A stretch of DNA of 43,476 bases from an uncultured Bacilli bacterium (lineage in GTDB: Bacteria > Bacillota_I > Bacilli_A > RF39 > UBA660), in contig CAKPMH010000008.1 of NCBI GenBank assembly GCA_934167935.1, forward strand, positions 1-43,476, read 5' to 3'. Within the stretch, counting starts at the first letter, position 1, and each line of letters starts with the position of its first letter. Below, in pieces: positions 8,706 to 16,992 of the stretch. A program made the position numbers and the translations under genes. The notes beneath the pieces are model-generated. The model saw nothing but the letters and a program-made list of their open reading frames with translations. It did no database searches and had not been told where the DNA came from.

Positions 8706-9298
8706 TATTTCATTTTTGGTGTAATAGCACTTAAGTAATAATCTGATATATAAGTAATTTCTCCATCAATATTTTTTCCTGTATAAATTTCTATTTCTTT
8801 TTTTAATTCATATAATTTTTTTAAATTGTCTTGATAATTAAGATCATCTACTTTACCATTTACTCCTATAAATACATTTTTATTACAACTAATTAACTTT
8901 TTTAATATTTCTAAATCATCATAATATAAATCTGATACATAAAAATTAATAAAATTAAGTAATCTCTTTTTATCACAATAATTTAAATAAACATCATTTT
9001 TGCTAATTGAAATAGAGCCATTTATAGAAACAACTTTATTATAAAGTCTTTCATCTTTTCCTTTATTAGAAAGTGATATACCAATTGCATCATTTTCTAT
9101 ATAAGGTAAAATAGAATTAATTTCTGAACTATTAAATTCAAGTACCCCTCTTTTAGGAATAAAATCCATTGTCTCTAAAAACTTTTCATATAAACTTAAT
9201 ATATATGTTTTTTCATTTAACCAATTTTCTAATAATATTTTACTACCTTTTTTACTTCCAATATTTCTACACTTTTCAAATTCTTGAATGTAATCCAT
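8693..9298 (-). CDS. Hypothetical protein, 201 aa
   Basis: Not recognised. A soluble-looking 201-residue protein with no signal peptide or membrane segment, Lys- and Asn-rich, with alternating helical and strand-like stretches (IGISLSNKG, VVSINGSISIS, NVFIGVNGKVDD). It begins with MDYIQEFEKCRNIG. It is convergent with ldh and lies downstream of the ASCH gene on the same strand. Confidence 0.6.
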   Translation of the reverse strand: MDYIQEFEKCRNIGSKKGSKILLENWLNEKTYILSLYEKFLETMDFIPKRGVLEFNSSEINSILPYIENDAIGISLSNKGKDERLYNKVVSINGSISISKNDVYLNYCDKKRLLNFINFYVSDLYYDDLEILKKLISCNKNVFIGVNGKVDDLNYQDNLKKLYELKKEIEIYTGKNIDGEITYISDYYLSAITPKMKYKKQ

Positions 9299-9351
9299 AA
9301 AACCACCCCAAATACAAAAGTATTATAACAAAAAATATATTTATTTTCAAT

Positions 9352-9376
9352 ATTAAAGGACTAATTTCTTAGTCCT
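9352..9376 (-). terminator. Intrinsic terminator after the ASCH gene
   Basis: GGACTAA-GAAA-TTAGTCC then TTT on the minus strand; the stop codon at 9369 lies in the stem. The T run is short. Confidence 0.6.
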
Positions 9377-9755
9377 CATAATTCCAAAAACTTAATTTTC
9401 CTTTTATATAAATCGGTTTTATAGGATAAACATTTGAAAGTTTAAAGCCATAGCAACAACAATCATTATTATTTATAATATTACTATAAACTAAAGGATT
9501 ATCTTTTCTTAAAAGTTCTCTCATATTATCATCAATTTTTATACAATCTGTAATGGTTGCTTTTGCTATAATACAACCAGTTGGATATTCTAAATTTAAA
9601 TGTTCATATTTTTTCATTGCCTCTTTATCAATTGACAAACCGGCATGAATTAAAAATTCTCCTCTATAATTTGTCTTCCAAGTCCTAAATTCATATTCTT
9701 TTAATCCTTCTTTTATTAAAGTTGCATAAGGTTGTTTAATAGTTAAAACTTTCAT
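9369..9755 (-). CDS. ASCH domain protein
   Basis: A 128-residue single-domain protein. LTIKQPYATLIKEGLKEYEFR and WKTNYRGEFLIHAG are the hallmark opening of ASCH domains, a PUA-like fold thought to bind RNA or modified nucleotides. TGCIIAKATITDCI supplies the central strands. It overlaps the upstream gene by 4 bases, so the two are probably translationally coupled. Specific ligand unknown. Confidence 0.85.
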   Translation of the reverse strand: MKVLTIKQPYATLIKEGLKEYEFRTWKTNYRGEFLIHAGLSIDKEAMKKYEHLNLEYPTGCIIAKATITDCIKIDDNMRELLRKDNPLVYSNIINNNDCCCYGFKLSNVYPIKPIYIKGKLSFWNYED

Positions 9756-10369
9756 TTCATACTAACAATTTCTAATTTATTATTTTTATGGATTAAAATT
9801 AATTCTACACTCTTAGGATATCCTAAATCTTTTTTATAAGAAATACTACAATTTACATAATAAGCTTTTTCATCTTGCTCTTTGTTTCCATTATAACTAT
9901 TAGTCCTAATATTATTTACTTTTACATTAGAAACAACAGGTAATTCTTGCTTTCTATCACCATATATATTATTTTCTACATATAAATATAATGTATCTTG
10001 AGCTTTTGTTTTAAATGTTTCTAAATAAGATTCATAAACAAAATCTAATCCACCAATATCATTTTTATTTATAGCATTATCTAAACTCAAAAAATCAGTT
10101 AAAAACATTTTACTAATTATACTAGCATACTTTTCTTCATCAACATTTTTACTACTTAATACCTTTTTTAATTCTTTAAATAAACTTTTATAATAAGAAC
10201 TTTCTTTTTGATTTAAATTATAATTATAATTTTTTATTGTATCTATTGTTTCGGTACTAACTTTTTTATTTCCATTTAAACTTTTTATAATACTAATTAT
10301 ACAAAGTATTAGTATTATAAATATTAAAAGTATTATAATAGGCCATGTTTTTAATCTTCTTTTTTTCAT
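9752..10369 (-). CDS. Membrane-anchored extracytoplasmic protein, 205 aa, unknown
   Basis: After a basic start (MKKRRLKTWP) comes one long transmembrane segment (IIILLIFIILILCIISII), then an outside domain of about 170 residues ending in strands such as KAYYVNCSISYKK and SVELILIHKNNKLEIVSMK, which look NTF2-like. It overlaps the LTA-synthase gene upstream by 4 bases and the ASCH gene downstream by 4 bases. A role beside the LTA-synthase-type enzyme is suggested only by context. Confidence 0.65.
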   Translation of the reverse strand: MKKRRLKTWPIIILLIFIILILCIISIIKSLNGNKKVSTETIDTIKNYNYNLNQKESSYYKSLFKELKKVLSSKNVDEEKYASIISKMFLTDFLSLDNAINKNDIGGLDFVYESYLETFKTKAQDTLYLYVENNIYGDRKQELPVVSNVKVNNIRTNSYNGNKEQDEKAYYVNCSISYKKDLGYPKSVELILIHKNNKLEIVSMK

Positions 10370-12447
10370 TTTTTATCCTCACTAATCTTTTGAGTTTCTT
10401 CATATTTGGTTATCATGTCATATACAATAATATCATTTGATATTTTAATTAATTTTTCAGAATAATCATTATATTTTTTTATATAATCTAAACTAACTGT
10501 TTCCTCTTCATTTAATAGTTTTCCTTCTCCTCTACTTTGACTATAATACATTTTATTTGTAAGCCAATTACCAGATGGGAATACTACAACATTATCTTTA
10601 ACACTAAATATATCATTACCAAGTGCATATTTATTTTTAAATCCAAACATGTTACCAAGTGTTGGTGATACATCAATCATTCCCATAACATCTTTTACTT
10701 CAGTTTTTAACTGTTTATCTTTTGACCATATGATTAAAGGAACTTTTCTATTTAATTCATAGAAATAATAATCGACATCTGTATAACCTTCATCACCTTT
10801 TTTTAAATAAGAATCAGTCTCAGCAACATAATTATAATATTTACTATATTCAGATTTTTTTAGTTTATTATCATGATCACCATAAATAATTACAACAGTA
10901 TTATCTAAAATACCCTCTTTATCTAATCCATCCATTAATTCACCTAATGCTTGATCAGCATAATGAACTGATTTAAAATAACTTCCAATTGTTGTTCCCT
11001 CTAAATAAGGAGCTTCAACTTCTTCTTCTTCATTTGTCTCTTCATTATATTTTTTATATTTTTTTGTAACTTTATAATCACTTACAGCATCAATATCCGT
11101 AAATGGAGTATGATTAGTAAGCATTATAAGCGTTCCATAGAAATGTTTATTATTTTCACTTATTTCTTTTATTTTAGGAATTGATTGTTTAAAAAATGAT
11201 TTATCAGAAAGACCAAGTCCAATCGTTTCATCTATATTGTAATCTTTTTTATAGCAATAAAATCTATCATATCCTAAACTTTTATGTGTAATATCCCTAT
11301 TCCAGAAAGAACAATTATTACCATGCATACTAAATACATAATACCCTTTTTCCTTAAATTTTTTTTGAGTTGTTACATAATTTCTATCAAAATAATTCAT
11401 AAATACGGTACCACTAGATGATGGCATTAAACTTGATGCGAATGTAAATTCTGTATCACTACTAGTACCTACACTTTCTTGGGAATAAAAATTAGAAAAA
11501 TATAAACCTTCACTTGCTAAACGTTTTAAATTAGGAGCAACATCAATCCCATTAAAACTTGCATTTAAAACAAAGTTTTGAATACTCTCAGCATGAATAA
11601 CAAGTACATTCTTACCTTCAAAAATATTTGTATATTTATTTACAGTAGATGTATCTTCCTTTGTATCATAATACTCTCTAAATTCTTTAGCACTTTCATC
11701 ATAACCAAATAATGGATTTAATTCTGCTTTTAAAGTTGAAAACAAATCATTTAATTGATAAGTATATAATCCAAATTCTTGAACTATTGAATCTCTATTC
11801 CATTGTTTTCCTAAACGACTAATATCTCTAGATGTTAACATAGAAACAAAAAGTCCTATAAATATTATACCCACAACTAATGTATTTATAGCTCTAACTT
11901 TTCCAACTTCTATTTTCGATACTCTTTCATAATATTTTTTCTTTTTTAAAAAATTATGAACAAATATCATAGCAACTATTTGATAAACATAAAAGAAATC
12001 CTTTAATTCTAATATATTCTTTATAATAGCATCACTAACACCAACTGCTTGTGTTGATGATTTTAAAAGAGAAAATGATGCGAATGATAAATAATTCGTA
12101 TAATAAACAGAATTAACAACACAATCTACGACAAAAATAATTGACCATATAAAATAATACTTAAATTGATGTTTTGGTTTAAATAAATATCCAAATGCAC
12201 CAATTATAAGAATAACCGCTAAATCTGCTACTACAGGTTTTATATTAAAATAATTTTTTACTGTAAAAAACCTAACTAAATATGCATTTATTAATGACGT
12301 TAAAACAAAAGTCATAAATAGTATATTAGTACTTATATAACTCTTAGACCATTTTTTTAAGCTTTTAAAAAAATCTATAAAGTCTTTTTTTAAGGCTTTT
12401 ATACCAATATATTCTTTTATTTTTGAAAATTTTATATTTTTTTTCAT
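10366..12447 (-). CDS. LTA synthase family protein (phosphoglycerol transferase, sulfatase fold)
   Basis: A 693-residue protein: five or so N-terminal membrane helices, then an extracellular sulfatase-type domain from about residue 265. Metal and substrate motifs are visible: HAESIQNF (metal Glu), SFWNRD, TNHTPF and IIYGDHDNK (metal Asp-His). The nucleophile region reads VGTSSDTEF, where LtaS has GKTSDSE; the catalytic Thr position is occupied by Ser here if aligned without a gap. These enzymes transfer glycerol phosphate from phosphatidylglycerol to build lipoteichoic acid or related polymers. First gene of a likely three-gene operon with its own promoter. Confidence 0.88.
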   Translation of the reverse strand: MKKNIKFSKIKEYIGIKALKKDFIDFFKSLKKWSKSYISTNILFMTFVLTSLINAYLVRFFTVKNYFNIKPVVADLAVILIIGAFGYLFKPKHQFKYYFIWSIIFVVDCVVNSVYYTNYLSFASFSLLKSSTQAVGVSDAIIKNILELKDFFYVYQIVAMIFVHNFLKKKKYYERVSKIEVGKVRAINTLVVGIIFIGLFVSMLTSRDISRLGKQWNRDSIVQEFGLYTYQLNDLFSTLKAELNPLFGYDESAKEFREYYDTKEDTSTVNKYTNIFEGKNVLVIHAESIQNFVLNASFNGIDVAPNLKRLASEGLYFSNFYSQESVGTSSDTEFTFASSLMPSSSGTVFMNYFDRNYVTTQKKFKEKGYYVFSMHGNNCSFWNRDITHKSLGYDRFYCYKKDYNIDETIGLGLSDKSFFKQSIPKIKEISENNKHFYGTLIMLTNHTPFTDIDAVSDYKVTKKYKKYNEETNEEEEVEAPYLEGTTIGSYFKSVHYADQALGELMDGLDKEGILDNTVVIIYGDHDNKLKKSEYSKYYNYVAETDSYLKKGDEGYTDVDYYFYELNRKVPLIIWSKDKQLKTEVKDVMGMIDVSPTLGNMFGFKNKYALGNDIFSVKDNVVVFPSGNWLTNKMYYSQSRGEGKLLNEEETVSLDYIKKYNDYSEKLIKISNDIIVYDMITKYEETQKISEDKK

Positions 12448-12471
12448 AAATTCACCTCTAACACTTCATAG

Positions 12472-12500
12472 AGTATATCACTTTTTAAAAAATTTTTCAA
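12472..12500 (-). promoter_or_regulatory. Sigma-A-like promoter of the LTA-synthase operon
   Basis: Minus strand TTGAAA (12500-12495), 17 bases, TATACT (12477-12472), about 25 bases before the start codon. Confidence 0.6.
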
Positions 12501-12502
12501 TT

Positions 12503-12545
12503 CAAAAAAAGATGTTAATTTTTTATTGCTTTAAACATCTTTTTC
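12503..12545 (-). terminator. Intrinsic terminator at the end of the ABC permease gene
   Basis: Long stem AAAGATGTT…AACATCTTT followed by a T run on the minus strand; the 5' arm overlaps the last permease codons. Confidence 0.65.
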
Positions 12546-13819
12546 CATAAATCTTTTGACGAATAATTTAAAATACCTTCTTTATATATTCTAAGACCAT
12601 ATTTAGTTAAAATTAATATAGTTAATATCACTATTATAATTGATATAACCATATCAATTATACCTATTTGACCTAATACTAATAAAGATGGTGACAGTAT
12701 TGCCGATATAAAAGGAAAATATGATAAGATTCTTATAAATAATGCTCCTTTAAATACACCAGCCATCATAGAAAGATAATAACCTATTAAAGAAATAATA
12801 ATTATTGGAGTTTGTAATTGATTAAAATCTTCTGCATTAGTAGTCATAGAAGCAAGTATACCTGCTACTAAGGAATAAGCTATAAATGTTAATAACATTA
12901 AAAATAAAGTAATAGGTATGATATATACTAATTTATTTACAAAACCAGTTATAGATATACTATTTATAATTTTAACTAATTCTACATCTATTCCACCAGA
13001 TGATGGAATAAGTTTTTTTATCAAAAAGCCAATTAAACAATATACTACTAATAATAATCCTTGTAATATTACAAATAAATTACCAGCAATTACTTTTGAA
13101 AAGAAATGTGTTTTATAAGAAACATTAGATATTATAATTTCCATCCCTCTAGTAGATTTTTCATCATTTACCTCTGATCCTATTAATTGAATTAAAATAA
13201 GTGATAACATGAAAAATGGTAAAATAACTATCGGAAAAACAGTTGTCATAATCATTTCCATATTTTCATCTTCTGATTTTAAATTTTTATCTAACAATTC
13301 TCTTTTTATATTAACTTCTTTATATATATTATTTAAATCATTATAATCTATATTACTATTATCTATAGCAATCATTATTTTAGTATTATTAATAGCATTA
13401 GACAAAATTTGATAATCAATTGTATTTATATAACCTAAACTAATTAAAGATACATCTAAAGTATTTTCCTTATCATCATTTATAATCAAAACAATTTCAT
13501 TTTCTTTTAAATTCTTAACTAATTTATCTTTAGATTTATTTGATTTTTTTATATTATAACGTAACTTATCACTACTACTTATAGAATTATTTGATTTTTC
13601 CAAATTAGATTTTAATAAATCATAAGATTTTTCTGTATTATCAACCACATATATTTTTGTACTTTTATTAAAATCTCCACCAAACAAATTAATAATTGAA
13701 TCCATATTAATAACACAAGAAATTATAATTACAAGCAATATATTTGTAACTAAAAACCATTTTGTTTTTATTTTTCTATTTAAACTAGTTTTTGTTAAAA
13801 ATAATAATTTATTTACCAT
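12515..13819 (-). CDS. ABC-2 type exporter permease (YhaP/NatB-like)
   Basis: A 434-residue permease of the ABC2 type: one N-terminal membrane helix (residues 20-45), an extracytoplasmic loop of about 150 residues, then five or six C-terminal helices, the layout of YhaP and NatB. The LIGSEVNDEKSTRGMEIIISN segment is the usual cytoplasmic coupling region. It overlaps the ATPase gene by 11 bases. Substrate unknown; relatives are linked to sodium or drug export. Confidence 0.85.
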   Translation of the reverse strand: MVNKLLFLTKTSLNRKIKTKWFLVTNILLVIIISCVINMDSIINLFGGDFNKSTKIYVVDNTEKSYDLLKSNLEKSNNSISSSDKLRYNIKKSNKSKDKLVKNLKENEIVLIINDDKENTLDVSLISLGYINTIDYQILSNAINNTKIMIAIDNSNIDYNDLNNIYKEVNIKRELLDKNLKSEDENMEMIMTTVFPIVILPFFMLSLILIQLIGSEVNDEKSTRGMEIIISNVSYKTHFFSKVIAGNLFVILQGLLLVVYCLIGFLIKKLIPSSGGIDVELVKIINSISITGFVNKLVYIIPITLFLMLLTFIAYSLVAGILASMTTNAEDFNQLQTPIIIISLIGYYLSMMAGVFKGALFIRILSYFPFISAILSPSLLVLGQIGIIDMVISIIIVILTILILTKYGLRIYKEGILNYSSKDLWKKMFKAIKN

Positions 13820-14708
13820 ATTCCATACCTACCTTTGATACAAATATTTCATTTAATGATGGTTCTTCTACAACAAATTTAACAACATTGTCTTTTTGCT
13901 TTACAACATTAAAAACTGAAGATATAACTGAACTATCCTTTATTTGAACTAAAAACTCATCAGATTTTTCTATAACTTTAACAACTCCAGGTATTTTAGT
14001 TAAATCTTCCCTCTTAATATCCGCCTTAATAAAAATATTTTTCTTTCTATATTTTTCTTTTATATCAGATAAATTACCTGATAAAACCGTTTTACCATTT
14101 ACGATAATAGCAAGCTTTTTACAAAATAGTTCAACATGTTCCATACGATGAGAAGAAAATATAATCATACTGCCTTCATTAGATAATTCTATAATTTCAT
14201 TTTTAAAAAGTTCAACATTAAAAGGATCTAGCCCAGAAAAAGGTTCATCTAATATTAATAATTTTGGTTTATTTAATATTGCTAAAATAAATTGAATTTT
14301 TTGTTGATTACCTTTTGAAAGCTCTTTTATCTTTTTATTTTTATATGAAGCCACATTAAATTTATCAAGTAAAAAATCAAGTCTTTTTAAAATATCACTT
14401 TTAGACATACTTTTTAACTTACCATAAAATAAAGCTTGTTCCTTAACTGTTAACTTGGTAAGTAAACTTCTCTCTTCAGTTAAAAAGCCAATATCATCAG
14501 TAACACTATAATCAATTTTTTTAGAATCTAATGTTATAGAACCACTACTAGGTTCAATTAATCCCATAATCATTCTAAAAGTAGTTGTTTTACCTGCACC
14601 ATTTACACCTAAAAGTCCAAAAACCTCTCCTTTATCTACTTGAAATGACAAATTATCAACAGCTTTAAAATTTCCATAATACTTTGTAACATTTTCAACT
14701 TTTAACAT
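13809..14708 (-). CDS. ABC transporter ATP-binding protein (YhaQ/NatA-like)
   Basis: A 299-residue ATPase. Walker A GVNGAGKTTT, Q-loop at FLTEERSL, signature LSKGNQQKIQ (Lys in place of the common Gly), Walker B LLILDEPFSGLDP and switch His in SSHRMEH. A C-terminal extension of about 80 residues (FIKADIKREDLTKIPGVVKV) resembles the DUF4162 tail of YhaQ. Partner of the overlapping permease. Confidence 0.9.
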   Translation of the reverse strand: MLKVENVTKYYGNFKAVDNLSFQVDKGEVFGLLGVNGAGKTTTFRMIMGLIEPSSGSITLDSKKIDYSVTDDIGFLTEERSLLTKLTVKEQALFYGKLKSMSKSDILKRLDFLLDKFNVASYKNKKIKELSKGNQQKIQFILAILNKPKLLILDEPFSGLDPFNVELFKNEIIELSNEGSMIIFSSHRMEHVELFCKKLAIIVNGKTVLSGNLSDIKEKYRKKNIFIKADIKREDLTKIPGVVKVIEKSDEFLVQIKDSSVISSVFNVVKQKDNVVKFVVEEPSLNEIFVSKVGMEYGK

Positions 14709-14741
14709 AATATCACCAATTTAATTTTACAATAATTTCAA

Positions 14742-14768
14742 AAAAAATAAAAGAGGTTTACCTCTTTT
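14742..14768 (-). terminator. Intrinsic terminator after the small peptide genes
   Basis: AAAGAGG-TAAA-CCTCTTT then a T-rich run on the minus strand, directly after the stop at 14767. Confidence 0.8.
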
Positions 14769-14892
14769 AATAACAAATGCATGAACCAAGAATGATTGCA
14801 AGTAGGATATATAAAACAACTAAGATTACAAATCCACTTCCACCACGTCTTTGTTCAGTACATGTCTCCTTACAATTATTTTGACAAGACAT
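14767..14892 (-). CDS. Small Cys-rich YjcZ-like peptide (41 aa)
   Basis: Starts MSCQNNCKETCTEQRRGG, then one hydrophobic helix GFVILVVLYILLAIILGSC ending in CICY. The helix resembles YjcZ-type sporulation peptides; the five N- and C-terminal cysteines are distinctive. AGGAGG lies seven bases before the ATG. It begins 18 bases after the next peptide gene and shares its transcript and terminator. Confidence 0.7.
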   Translation of the reverse strand: MSCQNNCKETCTEQRRGGSGFVILVVLYILLAIILGSCICY

Positions 14893-14910
14893 AATAAACC
14901 TCCTTATCTA

Positions 14911-14994
14911 CTAGATATAAGCCCCTAGTATTATGATTAAAAGAATAAATAAAACTAAAACAATAGCAGCTCCTGATACACCTGAATTACACAT
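14911..14994 (-). CDS. YjcZ family sporulation peptide (27 aa)
   Basis: A 27-residue peptide, MCNSGVSGAA then IVLVLFILLIIILGAYI, very close to the classic YjcZ pattern (short Gly-rich head, FILLIIIxGA helix). A GGAGG precedes it and an exact sigma-K-like promoter lies 33 bases upstream, fitting late mother-cell expression. Confidence 0.8.
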   Translation of the reverse strand: MCNSGVSGAAIVLVLFILLIIILGAYI

Positions 14995-15027
14995 ATAACA
15001 TTCCTCCTTTTTTTTATCTTTTCACAT

Positions 15028-15054
15028 TATTCTATGGGAATTTTTCTTTTATGT
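15028..15054 (-). promoter_or_regulatory. Sigma-K-like promoter of the two YjcZ-like peptides
   Basis: Minus strand AC (15054-15053), 16 bases, CATAGAATA (15036-15028). This is an exact fit to the known AC-N16/17-CATANNNTA sigma-K pattern, in front of a spore-type peptide. Confidence 0.6.
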
Positions 15055-15103
15055 GATTACTTGTGTTTATTTTTCTTGTAATTTAAGTTATTTTTTGATA
15101 AGA

Positions 15104-15109
15104 TATAAT
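15104..15109 (+). promoter_or_regulatory. -10 element of prsA
   Basis: Perfect TATAAT 21 bases before the prsA start, with an AGGAGG between. No convincing -35. Confidence 0.5.
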
Positions 15110-15130
15110 TGTATTTTAAAGGAGGATAAA

Positions 15131-16105
15131 ATGAAAAAGAAAATATTAATTATTTCACTTTGTAGTATATTATTAATATGCTCTGGTTGTAAAAGTAAAG
15201 TAGAACTTAAAGATGGTAAAGAAGTTATTGCTAAAGTTAAAGGAAAGGATATTACTGCTGAAGAATTATTCGATAAATTAAAAGAAAACTATGGTTCAAC
15301 TGTTCTTATAAATATGATTGATGAATATATAGTTAACAAAGAAATTAAAGATGATTCTGAAGCTATAGAATATGCTAAAGCTCAAGTTGAATCAATGAAA
15401 AGTCAATATAAACAAGCTGGATATGACTGGAATACTGTTTTAACACAATATGGATATTCTAGTGATAAAGACTTAATTAATGATTATTCAAATGATCGCA
15501 AAAAAACTTTAGTAGCTAAAGAATATATTAAAAAAGAAATAACAGATGACGAAATAAATGAATATTATGAAAAAGAAATTTATGGAGATTATACTGTTAA
15601 ACATATATTAATATCTCCTGAAGTAAAAGATGATATGTCTGATGAAGAAAAAGAAGAAGCAGAAAAGAAAGCTAAAGAAAAAGCTGAAGAAGTTATAAAG
15701 AAATTAGATAATGGTGAAAAATGGAAAGATCTAGTTAAAGAATATTCAAGTGATACAGCATCTGTTGAAAAAGAAGGATTAATTGAGAATTTTACTAAAG
15801 GCGATGTTGTTGATGAATTCTTTAATGCAACTTTAAAATTAAAAGATAATGAATATACTAAAGAACCAGTTCAAAGTACTTATGGATATCATGTTATCTT
15901 AAAAATAAGTAATACTAAAAAACCAAGTCTTAATAAATCAAAAACTAAAATATTAAATGCTATTAGTGAAAATAAATTAAATAATGATAAAAATTTATTT
16001 AATAATACATGGAAGAAGATTAGAGAATCATATAATTTAGATATAGCAGATTCTACTATATCTAAAGGTTATAAAAAATCTTTAGCAACAAATAAAGAGG
16101 ACTAA
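15131..16105 (+). CDS. prsA: PrsA-like parvulin foldase lipoprotein
   Basis: About 324 residues. Lys-rich signal peptide ending in a lipobox-like ICSGC (Cys at residue 20), a helical chaperone region, then a parvulin domain (YTVKHILISPE … WKDLVKEYSSD … GDVVDEFFNATLKLKDNEYT … STYGYHVILKI). The family is membrane-anchored and folds proteins after Sec export. The ATG at 15131 with AAAGGAGG is the real start; the longer frame from 15053 runs through the promoter. Confidence 0.9.
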   Translation: MKKKILIISLCSILLICSGCKSKVELKDGKEVIAKVKGKDITAEELFDKLKENYGSTVLINMIDEYIVNKEIKDDSEAIEYAKAQVESMKSQYKQAGYDWNTVLTQYGYSSDKDLINDYSNDRKKTLVAKEYIKKEITDDEINEYYEKEIYGDYTVKHILISPEVKDDMSDEEKEEAEKKAKEKAEEVIKKLDNGEKWKDLVKEYSSDTASVEKEGLIENFTKGDVVDEFFNATLKLKDNEYTKEPVQSTYGYHVILKISNTKKPSLNKSKTKILNAISENKLNNDKNLFNNTWKKIRESYNLDIADSTISKGYKKSLATNKED

Positions 16106-16117
16106 ATCCTCTTTTTT
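16092..16117. terminator. Bidirectional terminator after prsA
   Basis: AAAGAGGA-CTAAA-TCCTCTTT with T run on the plus strand and an A/T flank on the other side, between convergent genes. Confidence 0.75.
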
Positions 16118-16961
16118 AAGTACTTAAATGTTCATTTAAATTTTCTATTTTATATCCTTTACTTTTTATAAAATTAATTATAATAGGTAATTCTTCTTCT
16201 AATCTGCTATTTATTTTAAACGAAATAATACTACCACTTTTTAAGTTTTCTCTAACTTCCATATATGGACTATTTTTAACAACAATACTTGGCATAATAG
16301 TGTAATTATCATTTAACTTACATGTATCAATTATATCTTTATTTTCTACTTCTGTATAACAATATCCAACACTTTGTTTTCCAATTTTTTCTATAATAGT
16401 CTCCATCCATACAAATGAACTATCTAAATAATCATTATTGTAACTTAAATTACCTATAACATGATTTTCTCTTATTAAAATAGGAACTAAATTACTATTT
16501 TTTTCTAACCATTTACCATCAACAAAAAAATTACCTTTAACACCTTTTTTATCTAATATTTTGATAATATTATCAATATTACTATTTACATCAACTAAAA
16601 ATATTAAACTAACCATTTTTTTATTTTGATTACCACTTATTATATATTTGTGTTTATTTTTTTCTAACAAAATACTTGGATTAACTTTTTTTAAAACAAT
16701 CAATGATTCTTCAAAACTACCATATCTTTTCATTTTGCTATAACTTCTATTTAAATCAACTTTAACACCACTAACACCCGGTATTATTTTATTGCCAACT
16801 ATAGATGCATCTATATAATCTTTTTGATACTTATTACTAACACTCTTTATATTAATCATGATATCATCATATTCTTTTACAACACTAATAGTTTTTTCAG
16901 TATAAAAAAAACTAAATCCTATTAAAGAAATAAATCCTATAATTTGAAATAGTTTTTTCAT
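16116..16961 (-). CDS. Degenerate polysaccharide deacetylase (NodB-like) protein
   Basis: A 281-residue protein with an N-terminal membrane anchor or signal (residues 5-22). From about residue 115 it follows the NodB pattern: MVSLIFLVDVNSNIDNIIKIL, then GVKGNFFVDGKWLEKN, then LIRENHVIGNLSYNN. In active enzymes these are TFDDGP, ATFFVxG and GHExGxHTxxH. Here the Asp pair and both metal His are lost, so deacetylase activity is unlikely. Similar inactive relatives occur among sporulation proteins (YlxY/PdaB group), but that link is only a guess. Confidence 0.6.
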   Translation of the reverse strand: MKKLFQIIGFISLIGFSFFYTEKTISVVKEYDDIMINIKSVSNKYQKDYIDASIVGNKIIPGVSGVKVDLNRSYSKMKRYGSFEESLIVLKKVNPSILLEKNKHKYIISGNQNKKMVSLIFLVDVNSNIDNIIKILDKKGVKGNFFVDGKWLEKNSNLVPILIRENHVIGNLSYNNDYLDSSFVWMETIIEKIGKQSVGYCYTEVENKDIIDTCKLNDNYTIMPSIVVKNSPYMEVRENLKSGSIISFKINSRLEEELPIIINFIKSKGYKIENLNEHLST

Positions 16962-16992
16962 AACATCACCTAATTAAATATATGTAAATAAT

